From a virus, in the IMG/VR virus record IMGVR_UViG_3300010885_026446, positions 1 through 35,687 of that record: a stretch of 35,687 nt of DNA; one strand, written 5' to 3'. Each line of letters begins with the position of its first letter. Positions within the stretch are counted from its first letter, which is position 1. A program made the position numbers and the translations under genes. Shown in pieces: positions 18,611-27,297 of the stretch. The notes beneath the pieces are model-generated. The model ran no database searches and was not told the origin of the DNA. It saw nothing but the letters and a program-made list of their open reading frames with translations.

Positions 18611-21316
18611 TTACACCGATTTATAAATTGTAATATTATTTGATGTTAAATTTTTAATTAACGTGACATTTGCTGTATTCGTTTGTAATCCACTTTCGTT
18701 TAAGTTGTTTGCAAAATATAATATATTATTAATATGATTAATAATATAATTATTTACATTATTATTTGCAAGTATCACATAATCTCCAATAGAAACAAAT
18801 GTATTTACCGAATATTTAGTATCTGCATAATTATCATTAGTTATAATTAATGTGTTGGAACGTGTATAACCATTATAAACGTTTGGATATTTATATTGAG
18901 TATAATCCTGTAATTCTATCGTATTATTAGAAGAATAAACTTTAGCTATAGTTGAATAGATATTTAAATTTGTATCCCCAACAATATAAATTTTATCATT
19001 AGCTGAAAGTATTGAACTTATGTTTACTGTATTTGCCAGACCAAGGTGAATTGTATTCGAGAAATACGAATTACTATTTTCTATTATATATGAATTTGCA
19101 TTAATTAAAATATTTCCATTATTTAATTTTGTATTTGCATATACATTAAATGCAGAATTAGATTTTATCAAATGTCTTGATATAAGGTGTGTTCCAATTG
19201 GGTGTAATAAATTATCGATTGTAGTTTTATATGCATCATTATCTTTTTCTGATGCCAAAATATATGTATACGAATTATAGGTATTATCTTGTAATATAGA
19301 ATGCGCTGAAAGTTGTCCATCAGAATTAAGATATTTTCCCGCATCTTCTATTAATCCGTTTAGGAATTTTGCAGTAGCTACTGCAGAACCATCACCAAAC
19401 GTTTTAATCCCATTTTTATATTTTGTAGTTGTATAATCTTTTTGTAAAGTTAAAATAGATATTTCGCTTTTGGCTTCCGTATCATAAACTGTAAACGTTT
19501 TTTCTGAATCTATATTATTTAAATAGTTATAAATTCTAACAGAAAATAACTGATAATTTGTTATAGGATCAAAATACAAAGAAGTTACAGAATCAATATT
19601 ACCGAGATAAGTTGGTGAAGATTTAATTCCTTGATAGATTATAGTTTTTCCGCCAACTATATTTTCTATGTTAGTTCCCGTAACAACTATATCTTGAATT
19701 CTTAATGATACGTTTGGAGTGTATGCATAATCTTCGCCATTTTCGCTCAAAGTTATTTTTGTTATAGCTCCAATTTTATCAGTTTCTAATGAATATTCAG
19801 CTCCAGTTCCTAATATAGAAGGAATAATAAATTCGGCATTAGCTCCATATATGGAATTAGCAGTAACAATTGGCAAATTTAAATTATTATACCCCATTCC
19901 GCCAATAGTATATGGATTATTCGTGTCTTGATAATATTCGACAGAAGTTATTGATCCAGCTGAGTTTACAGAATTGATTCTTGCAAAAGCGAAATTACCG
20001 TCACCTCCAGTAATGTTTATTTTGTCGCTTGTTGTGTATCCTATTCCAGGAGAAACTATTTCTATTGGAGCAAGTATTCCCAACTCTTCTAAATGTTGAG
20101 GATATTTATTTATTGTATTTGCGGCAAAAATTGAATTGATATTTAAAATTGGTTGTTGTTCGTACCCGCCGCCGCCATTTCTTACTGTAATAGCAGTTAT
20201 AGGAAACGTTTCAAAACTAGTAAAAGATAAAAAGTTTTTAAATTGTGTATTTGCATTTGCGGGTTTAGAAAAATTTAATGTTGTATTACCAATTGGTACA
20301 AACAAATTATCTTCAATACAATTATCACAAATATATGCAGCATCAGCAATATTACTAGAGTCAACTAATGAAATTATGCAATTAGCAACTAAATCCGTTG
20401 CCCCATCATCTTTAATTACGTCGATAGTTGAATTTGGTGACAACCTATAACCATATCCACCATTTGTGACAATAACATTTAATATTTGCCCTGTTGTTAC
20501 TTCAGATACATATGCGCTTGCTCCAATTGGATTTTCTATATCTTCGGTAAACCCGCCAGTAATTACAACTGGATCGTTTACTTTATAATATTTTCCTCTT
20601 CTATTTGGAGTTATAGTAATATTAGAAAGAGATCCTATAATTTTTGATGTCAATAATTCAGCGCCCAAAGGCGGAGTTTTACCATATTTAACATATTTTC
20701 CATTTAAAAAATATACGTCTTTATTATCATAATCTAATATTCTAATATTTTCTCCTGACGCAAATACTCTTTGTATATTAGATACATATATTTGTATAAA
20801 TTTTCCGTTAATTTTACTTTTTTCAATAATAGCAATCGATTTAGATAGTTCTCCAAATATTTTAAAATTATCGATATTCAAAAAATTTGCATTTAAAGAT
20901 TTAATTTTTACGGATTTTGGAACAATCCATTTACCATCGCTGGGTTTTAATACATATTGGCCAGTTTCATAAATATCAATATTTGTATTATATAATGCTT
21001 TAAATAGAAATTTAAATGAATCTGGAATACCTTTTGATTTATATAATTCTTTTATAATTTTTATTAATTTTACTTTATCTGCAGCAATAGTATCGATATC
21101 TGGAAAATAAGGAAGAAAATCTTCTGCATAATATGCATAAAATTCTTTAAACCCAGAATCAATATCTAATTTATCTCCAAACCCATAAATATCATATGTA
21201 TCATCAAACCATTGATAATATGCAGAGAAAAAATCAATAAATCGCGAATATGCTGGGTCATCTCGAATAAACGCAGGAAGTTTGTACTCAAAAAGTGATG
21301 TATATTTAGTAGACAT
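18611..21316 (-). CDS. gp7: Baseplate wedge protein, gp7/gpI-like (901 aa)
   Basis: The ATG abuts the gp6 stop (TAAATG). The N-terminal 130 residues are helical (KLPAFIRDDPAYSRFIDFF, then YYQWFD) and include ELYKSKGIPDSFKFLFKAL, a pattern like the tail protein I family (P2 gpI), the counterpart of the conserved part of T4 gp7. The rest is beta-rich with several glycine-rich modules (NGGYGYRLSPN, NGGGGYEQQP, SPGIGYTTSDK). The C-terminus is Asn-rich. In cyanophages this position holds a structural protein of similar build. The gp7 assignment rests on gene order and the N-terminal pattern. Direct sequence similarity to T4 gp7 is not evident. Confidence 0.65.
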   Translation of the reverse strand: MSTKYTSLFEYKLPAFIRDDPAYSRFIDFFSAYYQWFDDTYDIYGFGDKLDIDSGFKEFYAYYAEDFLPYFPDIDTIAADKVKLIKIIKELYKSKGIPDSFKFLFKALYNTNIDIYETGQYVLKPSDGKWIVPKSVKIKSLNANFLNIDNFKIFGELSKSIAIIEKSKINGKFIQIYVSNIQRVFASGENIRILDYDNKDVYFLNGKYVKYGKTPPLGAELLTSKIIGSLSNITITPNRRGKYYKVNDPVVITGGFTEDIENPIGASAYVSEVTTGQILNVIVTNGGYGYRLSPNSTIDVIKDDGATDLVANCIISLVDSSNIADAAYICDNCIEDNLFVPIGNTTLNFSKPANANTQFKNFLSFTSFETFPITAITVRNGGGGYEQQPILNINSIFAANTINKYPQHLEELGILAPIEIVSPGIGYTTSDKINITGGDGNFAFARINSVNSAGSITSVEYYQDTNNPYTIGGMGYNNLNLPIVTANSIYGANAEFIIPSILGTGAEYSLETDKIGAITKITLSENGEDYAYTPNVSLRIQDIVVTGTNIENIVGGKTIIYQGIKSSPTYLGNIDSVTSLYFDPITNYQLFSVRIYNYLNNIDSEKTFTVYDTEAKSEISILTLQKDYTTTKYKNGIKTFGDGSAVATAKFLNGLIEDAGKYLNSDGQLSAHSILQDNTYNSYTYILASEKDNDAYKTTIDNLLHPIGTHLISRHLIKSNSAFNVYANTKLNNGNILINANSYIIENSNSYFSNTIHLGLANTVNISSILSANDKIYIVGDTNLNIYSTIAKVYSSNNTIELQDYTQYKYPNVYNGYTRSNTLIITNDNYADTKYSVNTFVSIGDYVILANNNVNNYIINHINNILYFANNLNESGLQTNTANVTLIKNLTSNNITIYKSV

Positions 21317-23359
21317 TTAAATTTTCGGTTTTACGTTAATTGTTATTGCCGAGTCATCCATAATATCTAATGTTAATATTTTATCTTTAACTGAAGAAAA
21401 TATTGTGGATTCAGGAATTACTGTCACAGAGAACTGCCCTAATAGATTATTTATATAAAATGGAGTAAAATTATTTAATGTAACTATTCCATCAGTATAA
21501 TTTATTGTTCCGAGATTAGTTTGTAATATAGTTTTTATATTATTAATATAGTAATAACTTCTTAATTGGGCTATATTTCCAGTTAAAACAGGAACAGCAA
21601 TTGCACCTGAACCTCCTCCTCCGGTAATTACTGCGACTGCCTGTGTATAATTTAATCCTGCGTTTGTTATATTAATTGCAGTTATTACACCATTTGTAAC
21701 ATCAGCAGTTGCGACAGCGCCAGTTCCATCACCAAAAATATTTACTGTTGGTATTGACGAATATGCAGATCCGCCGCTAATAAGTTGAATAGATTCTAAT
21801 GTATTGTAAATTGAGGGCGATTCTTCTATTTTTGCATTTGTATAACGAATGTTTGTTGTTAAATCAACATAATCAAAATAATCGCTATCTAACGAGCCTT
21901 TTTTTATTACAGATTCAAATTTAAATGTATAAGAATTAACTGCGCTAAATATTGGATTAAACTTTTTTTGTAAAAATACGGATGATTCACTTGTTATGAT
22001 TGCAGTATCAATTTCTTTTATTGCAGTTATTAAATCCGGTAAAATAAATACAGAATCAAAAGTATTTAATGTTTTATTACAAAAATTTAAAATACCTAAT
22101 TTTAATAAACTTGTTAACTGAACTGTGTCGAAAATTGATCTATTTTTATCAAAATATACATTAGTTGATATTTTTAAAAATGTATAATTAACATCAACTA
22201 TTTCTGGGGTTATAGTGACAACACTAAACGGTTTAATATATTCGTTAATTAATCTATATTTTTGTGATGCAGATAAATTATACCCTCCATTTGGTTTAAT
22301 ACATATAAATGTTTTACCATATTGAGGCGGATTCATATCTTCTCCACCCCAAACATTGACTGCTTGAATTGGTATAATTGAATTATCTCTTTTTAGTAAT
22401 TCCAAATAATCAGATTTAGTTACAGCTCTATTTTGTGATGCATATGCTTTTGGTGCTGAAAATTTTATTGATTGAACAGATTCTTTTTCTTGTCCTCCAG
22501 TTGCTACATCAACAAACTCTATCGAAGTATTAGAGTATGTTCCAATTTTATCCATTAACGTAAATTTATATGCACCATTTGGTGCCATACCAGCTGTAGA
22601 TAAATATTCAATAGTAATAACATTACCATTAGATAATGCTTTTCCTAATACGCCATCTCCGAAATAAAATTGAAAAGAACCGTCTAACCCTTCTTGTAAA
22701 AAATATACCATAGAATCGGAATTTAATATTAAATGATTCGATGCCAATTCAAATTTATTAAATACCGTGGATTGGCTACTATCATAAACAAGAATAGATA
22801 TTGTTGTTGTGTCAACATCTGAATCTGGTATGGTAAACATACTTTCTGGGTTTTGTAATGTGTTAACATTAAATGTATATCTAACTGGTTGCCCTTGATA
22901 TAGCGGAACACTTGAAAATTTCGCTACTCCATCTGTTACAGCAACAGAAAATGATTCTAGTGTAACAAAGGGGTAATTAGTATTATCAATAGCTTGTGAA
23001 TAAAACTTAGTATATTTTGGCATATCAATTCTAGAAGCTGCTGTTCCTCCAAATGTTATATCCACTAAAGCTTTAGAAGCTCGTTTAGATGATGGGGTAT
23101 AATTTAATAATTTTGCATGCGATACAGCTGAACTTCTTTTTACCGCAGTATCTAAAAACGCTTCATTAGCCACCATATTAAGATAATATGCATTGTAGTG
23201 CGTATTATATGCTAATATATCTAAAATAATGGAAATTACTGAACTATCAAAGTTATAATCATTAAATTTATCTTGTTTCTGTAAATATTGTTTTAAATTG
23301 TTTTTGATTTCATCGAAATCTAATTCCGCAATATTAACTGATGAATTGGCACTAGCCAT
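21317..23359 (-). CDS. gp6: Baseplate wedge subunit gp6
   Basis: The 680-residue product, close to T4 gp6 (660), starts at an ATG with an AGGGGA ribosome site. The N-terminus (FDEIKNNLKQYLQKQDKF, then DYNFDSSVISIILDILAYN) and the following NTHYNAYYLNMVANEAFLD with AVKRSSAVSHAKLLNY are hallmark gp6 sequence. Gp6 forms the continuous ring of the inner baseplate and is the homologue of P2 gpJ. Residues about 525-592 hold an inserted glycine-rich module (SGGSAYSSIPTVNIFGDGT) also seen in the next three genes. It lies after gp25, its partner in the wedge core. Confidence 0.92.
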   Translation of the reverse strand: MASANSSVNIAELDFDEIKNNLKQYLQKQDKFNDYNFDSSVISIILDILAYNTHYNAYYLNMVANEAFLDTAVKRSSAVSHAKLLNYTPSSKRASKALVDITFGGTAASRIDMPKYTKFYSQAIDNTNYPFVTLESFSVAVTDGVAKFSSVPLYQGQPVRYTFNVNTLQNPESMFTIPDSDVDTTTISILVYDSSQSTVFNKFELASNHLILNSDSMVYFLQEGLDGSFQFYFGDGVLGKALSNGNVITIEYLSTAGMAPNGAYKFTLMDKIGTYSNTSIEFVDVATGGQEKESVQSIKFSAPKAYASQNRAVTKSDYLELLKRDNSIIPIQAVNVWGGEDMNPPQYGKTFICIKPNGGYNLSASQKYRLINEYIKPFSVVTITPEIVDVNYTFLKISTNVYFDKNRSIFDTVQLTSLLKLGILNFCNKTLNTFDSVFILPDLITAIKEIDTAIITSESSVFLQKKFNPIFSAVNSYTFKFESVIKKGSLDSDYFDYVDLTTNIRYTNAKIEESPSIYNTLESIQLISGGSAYSSIPTVNIFGDGTGAVATADVTNGVITAINITNAGLNYTQAVAVITGGGGSGAIAVPVLTGNIAQLRSYYYINNIKTILQTNLGTINYTDGIVTLNNFTPFYINNLLGQFSVTVIPESTIFSSVKDKILTLDIMDDSAITINVKPKI

Positions 23360-23386
23360 TATTATCCCCTAAATCTTTTTATTAAA

Positions 23387-23394
23387 TATTTATC
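23387..23394 (-). promoter_or_regulatory. Possible late promoter before gp6
   Basis: The minus strand reads GATAAATA, one mismatch from TATAAATA, 28 bases upstream of the gp6 ATG and overlapping the gp25 stop. In A/T-rich sequence such near matches are frequent, so this is only a candidate for an internal late promoter. Confidence 0.25.
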
Positions 23395-23791
23395 TAAGTC
23401 TAGATAAAATAAATTCTGCTGTGTATGGTTCAATTAAATTTTCAATATAAAACGTTATCGTTACTTGATATGCGTTATAATCATATAGTGCATCAACAAC
23501 CACCGACCGCAACCCAACTCGTTTATCAAAATTTTTAATTGCAAATTCTATCTCTTTTGATAATACAGAAGAAGCTATCGGACTCATTGGTTCAAATAAT
23601 AATTTTCGAATATTTGAACCGTAATTTGGTTGAAATGGTTTCTCGAAATAATTTGTTAATAATAAATTTTTTAATGCTCTAGCAACAGCTAGTTCTCCAG
23701 TAGAAAGCATTAAATCTCTTTTTGCTGGATGCGGTCTAAATGTTAAATCTAAATCGGAATATCCGCTAAAATCTTTTGTTAATTTATCCAT
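23390..23791 (-). CDS. gp25: Baseplate wedge subunit gp25
   Basis: At 133 residues it has almost the length of T4 gp25 (132). The segments DLDLTFRPHPAKRDL, LSTGELAVARALKNLLLTN, YFEKPFQPNYGSNIRKLLF and EPMSPIASSV are typical of the family, including the conserved arrangement before EIEFAIKNFDKRV. Gp25 is conserved across contractile injection systems and nucleates sheath polymerisation on the wedge core with gp6 and gp7. The start lies just after the gp5 stop with little ribosome site, so translation is probably coupled to gp5. Confidence 0.92.
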   Translation of the reverse strand: MDKLTKDFSGYSDLDLTFRPHPAKRDLMLSTGELAVARALKNLLLTNYFEKPFQPNYGSNIRKLLFEPMSPIASSVLSKEIEFAIKNFDKRVGLRSVVVDALYDYNAYQVTITFYIENLIEPYTAEFILSRLR

Positions 23792-23792
23792 A

Positions 23793-24824
23793 TTAGTTTA
23801 AGTTTATTGGTTTACCTTTAATATTAGTCGCACCACCGCTTGTTTGGGAAATAGTTCCAGATACATCTGTAGTCATATCCCCTTTAACGTTTGTGGTCAT
23901 ATTTCCTTTTACTTCTGTAGTCATATTTCCTTTTACTTTAATATTATAATTTCCATCTATAGTAAGATTGGAATCTCCAATAATGTAAACTTTATTCGTT
24001 CCTTCTATAGTCACAGTGCAATCACCGGAAATTGAAACTCGATCATCATTCAATACAACAGTATATTTATCTTTAACGACCTTATCGACCTGTGACCCAT
24101 CTGGACGCATCTCAGAGTAAGTTCCTGATCTATGGTAGGTATGTATTCTCTCGTGCCCAAACGTATCGTCAAGCTCAAAATAATGTCCTGATTCAGTGCT
24201 TATAACTTGGTTATATGGATATTTTGCTTTATATGCAGATTCAGGTTCTTTCCATAATTTAGAATTTTCTGGTCCTTTTGCTTCTTTTAATGAATCATTT
24301 TTTACTTTAATAATAGTTTTATCAATTTCTTCATTTCTAGACAACCTACTTGTTGTTGGTTGGTCTAGCCTATATGGATATGCCGGAGCTTTATCTTGCT
24401 CAGTAATTTTTACGCCACCTTTATCTGGATATTCAACAGATTTAACTTTTCTTGGTGAACTTGCTAATTGATTATCATCTCTCGGATCGTTAAATCCTTT
24501 TTCTTTATTTGGGGTATCTTCTGGTATTCCGTGAAACATACCCATTATTATTGGAAATTGCGTAGCATTTCCATCCATAAAAAACCCCATTACAAAATCA
24601 CCTTCTTTTAAGGTTGACGGGGTTGACGACGAACCATTAACTGAAAATAATGGCTGAGCCCAAGGCAATGATTCTGTTGATATAACAGTTTTTTCGTCAG
24701 AATGTAACCCTTTAATTCTTACTCTACAGCGACCAAGATTAAGAGGATCCATTCTATCTTCTACAACTCCAATCCACCAAACAAATCCATTATGACCTAT
24801 AAAATTATTTCTTTTTGCACTCAT
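23793..24824 (-). CDS. gp5: Baseplate hub spike gp5, lysozyme-less
   Basis: I chose the ATG at 24824 (MSAKRNNFIGHNGFVWWIG) because it lies just after the gp27 stop with GGAAAGG upstream. A longer reading would overlap gp27 by 53 bases. The product has 343 residues against 575 in T4. Residues 1-110 form the OB-fold domain (GRCRVRIKGLHS, EGDFVMGFFMDG). The C-terminal 80 residues carry octads with V-x-G spacing (IKVKGNMT, TEVKGNMT, TNVKGDMT), the signature of the triple-stranded beta-helix needle. No glycoside hydrolase motif is visible between them, so the T4 lysozyme domain is absent. The linker contains SGHYFELDDTFGHERIHTYH, typical of gp5/VgrG-like spikes. Confidence 0.9.
   Translation of the reverse strand: MSAKRNNFIGHNGFVWWIGVVEDRMDPLNLGRCRVRIKGLHSDEKTVISTESLPWAQPLFSVNGSSSTPSTLKEGDFVMGFFMDGNATQFPIIMGMFHGIPEDTPNKEKGFNDPRDDNQLASSPRKVKSVEYPDKGGVKITEQDKAPAYPYRLDQPTTSRLSRNEEIDKTIIKVKNDSLKEAKGPENSKLWKEPESAYKAKYPYNQVISTESGHYFELDDTFGHERIHTYHRSGTYSEMRPDGSQVDKVVKDKYTVVLNDDRVSISGDCTVTIEGTNKVYIIGDSNLTIDGNYNIKVKGNMTTEVKGNMTTNVKGDMTTDVSGTISQTSGGATNIKGKPINLN
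23872..23943 (-). repeat. 24-base repeats encoding gp5 needle octads
   Basis: Three 24-base units start at 23872, 23896 and 23920, each encoding one eight-residue turn of the beta-helix. The middle and last copies share most bases, so needle length may change by whole-octad duplication. Confidence 0.8.
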
Positions 24825-24825
24825 A

Positions 24826-26178
24826 TTATCGTACGCCTTTCCAGCCTGGATCAGAATTATTGAAACTACCATAATCATTTGGATACGAATCTTTACATAA
24901 CTCTAACACAGTTATAAATCTATCTTCTTGGTTTATAATATGTCTAACTGCAGTAATTAAATAGTTTCCGGAATAAAATGGATCAGATTTTTTTTCTTTA
25001 CTTTCTGGATTATTATAACTTATTTCCGGTTTATCAAAAGAAACAACTTTTCCAATAGTTAATTCTATATCTCCAGGAACAACAATTTTTATTCTATTAG
25101 ACCACATAAGAGATAATTGCGCAGTTCTAATTGATGTAGTTTCTTCTGGTTTATGTTCGTGAACTTGTATTCCTTTACTTTTAATATATTTATTTTCGCT
25201 TTGTCCAGTGGTTGAAATACAAAATTTAACTACTCCATGAGTTTTTGTTAAGGTATCATCTTTTCTATTAGTTGCTGTAGTCGGAATTTTCTTTTTATCT
25301 AATTGTTCAACTTTTTTGTAATATTCATCGTAATCATACGTGCTTTCCCCAAACTTCAATCTTAAGGGATCAATAGTTATAGTTTTATTTGCCAATGCTC
25401 CGCTTTTAACTGCTGATAGTGAATCAAATGCATTAACATGTTCATATCCAAGAACATTAACAAATTCTTTTGATTTATCATAAGCCAAATCGTTATCTTG
25501 TATTAAATTTTTCTCTTCATATTTGTATGTTCTAAATGGTTCTTCTTTGTATAAGTTTAATACAGATCTAAAATTAAACCCTTCTTTATCTTCATAAAAC
25601 AAATAAAACGCACCTTCATTTTTAGCTTGATCTGCTTTTGCAATTGTAGTTAACCAATTAATTGCTTGAAGCGGTTTTAAATTTGGAACTACTTTACTAA
25701 CAATACCAGTAGTTTCATCCAAATTTTTCATATATTTGTCATTTATTTTTAAATACGTTTTTGTTATATCTTTTATAATATCTAATATTTTAACGTCAGT
25801 ATAAGATTTAGAAACTTTATATTGTTCATTTAGTATTGCTTCTTCTGAACAAAAATGTAAAACAAAATTTTCATTAGATGTTTTCGTTTGTGTTCTATTA
25901 CTATGCGTATAAATCCTTAAGTTTTTTTCTAAAGGTTTATTTAATCCAGGTTTATCAATAGATAAAATTAATACTTCTTGTCCTTGAAATTTAAACATTT
26001 GGATAATACCAACGGAATCATTAATAACTAATGCTCCGCTAACAAAATTTGAAAATATATCTTCAAAATAATTTAATTCAACCACAATATCTTTTACATC
26101 TATTGGGTCTCCATCTTGCCCAACAATTTTACAAGAATTAACTAATACATCTTGTGTATGTAAAATACCATCAGCCAT
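24826..26178 (-). CDS. gp27: Baseplate hub protein gp27-like (450 aa)
   Basis: The ATG has a GGGAAC ribosome site and overlaps the gp53 end by eight bases. The protein begins with VLVNSCKIVGQDGDPIDV and then ELNYFEDIFSNFVSGALVI, followed by a VLHFCSEEAILNEQYKVSK segment and IKDITKTYLKI. This matches the baseplate hub protein of T4-like aquatic phages, the functional counterpart of T4 gp27 (391 residues). In T4 that trimer forms the torus that holds gp5. The gene lies directly before gp5, as expected. It is longer than T4 gp27 because of an extra charged stretch around residues 240-300 (DEYYKKVEQLDKKKIPTTA). Confidence 0.8.
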   Translation of the reverse strand: MADGILHTQDVLVNSCKIVGQDGDPIDVKDIVVELNYFEDIFSNFVSGALVINDSVGIIQMFKFQGQEVLILSIDKPGLNKPLEKNLRIYTHSNRTQTKTSNENFVLHFCSEEAILNEQYKVSKSYTDVKILDIIKDITKTYLKINDKYMKNLDETTGIVSKVVPNLKPLQAINWLTTIAKADQAKNEGAFYLFYEDKEGFNFRSVLNLYKEEPFRTYKYEEKNLIQDNDLAYDKSKEFVNVLGYEHVNAFDSLSAVKSGALANKTITIDPLRLKFGESTYDYDEYYKKVEQLDKKKIPTTATNRKDDTLTKTHGVVKFCISTTGQSENKYIKSKGIQVHEHKPEETTSIRTAQLSLMWSNRIKIVVPGDIELTIGKVVSFDKPEISYNNPESKEKKSDPFYSGNYLITAVRHIINQEDRFITVLELCKDSYPNDYGSFNNSDPGWKGVR

Positions 26179-27295
26179 AATAAGTTCCCATTAAAATTTG
26201 CAATTCTCTTTCAATTTGCGGTACATATTCTTTTTTTATTAATTTAATTTGACGTTTTCTTTCGTTAATCTCAGATTCATATTGAAAAATCGTAATTTTT
26301 TCTTTAGTTGTTGTTACTGAAATATCAGGCGAATCAACTACATTATCTACATAATTAAATATTGCGGTATCGTATGTATCATTAAATGATTTTTCATCAA
26401 TATAAATTGTAGTTGTCGTTGACGTATCTGTTAGTAAATCAGTCGATACAATTAATGATCTATATGTAAATGGAGCAGGATTTTCAGTTACTGATGCATA
26501 CTCAACACCATTTGTGTATGTTTTCCAAAACTCGCCATCCGCAAATGTTACATGATTATTTGCATTATCTAAATTATCTTGTGTGCAAATATAAATTGTA
26601 TCATTATGCTGCACAACATCTTGTTTATAATAATCTGCATTTCTGTCCCAAGTTCCTTTCCAATAAACACCATTAGGTATAATTTCCCAGTATTTTTTAT
26701 CTAAATCTTCTAAAAATACTTTTGCTTGATGAGTATTTGCACAAATAAATGCTGTATTTGAAATTACAATTGCATCACCTGGATTATAAGTAGTAACAAT
26801 ATCAATATCATCAGAACTACCTTCTATAACTGAATATGTTATTCCTGTATTTGCGTTATATATGTATTCTATATAACCATCGCTACTATAAGTTACTACA
26901 GCTTCATTTTTTTCCGAAAAAAGTTGTCCATTAATACTAACAAATTCATCATTAGTCCATTCTCCTCTCCAATTACATCTAGCCCATTGATTAATACTAT
27001 TTGCATGAAGTTCGTATTTTTCTTCAATATATTGATTAAATATTTGATAATCCATAGCAAAATCAAAAAATGGATCAACAATATCATTTGCAAGCATAAC
27101 TATCCAATGTCTTTCTGGATCCCCATAATATTTTGATGCAATAATTTCTGGGGTATCTCCTTCTTGCAAATCATATGGATAATAAATTGATAATTTACTT
27201 GAATACTTATCTCTAACAAACGTTCTGGATATAATATCTGTAACCAATTTATTGTTAATAATAGTTTTTGGATATTTGGAAAAGAATGAAGCCAT
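26171..27295 (-). CDS. gp53: Baseplate wedge protein gp53 with inserted carbohydrate-binding-like repeats
   Basis: The ATG has an AAGGA ribosome site. Residues 1-95 are the gp53 LysM-like part (MASFFSKYPKTIINNK, LQEGDTPEIIASKYYGDPE, HWIVMLANDIVDPFFDF). The C-terminus (YESEINERKRQIKLIKKEY) is the conserved gp53 tail. T4 gp53 has about 196 residues and this protein has 374. The extra sequence includes two similar units at about residues 165-265 (YNPGDAIVISNTAFICAN with YWEIIPNG, then VYWKGTWDRNADYYKQDVV, YICTQDN and FWKTYTNG). These resemble CBM5/12 chitin-binding repeats. Gp53 ties adjacent wedges together around the hub. Confidence 0.87.
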   Translation of the reverse strand: MASFFSKYPKTIINNKLVTDIISRTFVRDKYSSKLSIYYPYDLQEGDTPEIIASKYYGDPERHWIVMLANDIVDPFFDFAMDYQIFNQYIEEKYELHANSINQWARCNWRGEWTNDEFVSINGQLFSEKNEAVVTYSSDGYIEYIYNANTGITYSVIEGSSDDIDIVTTYNPGDAIVISNTAFICANTHQAKVFLEDLDKKYWEIIPNGVYWKGTWDRNADYYKQDVVQHNDTIYICTQDNLDNANNHVTFADGEFWKTYTNGVEYASVTENPAPFTYRSLIVSTDLLTDTSTTTTIYIDEKSFNDTYDTAIFNYVDNVVDSPDISVTTTKEKITIFQYESEINERKRQIKLIKKEYVPQIERELQILMGTYYG

Positions 27296-27297
27296 AT

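Noticed and set aside
24825-24878. Upstream extension of gp5 starting with a hydrophobic stretch
   Set aside because: It would overlap the gp27-like gene by 53 bases. The internal ATG at 24824 has a better ribosome site and gives the expected N-terminus, so the apparent signal-like segment is not real.
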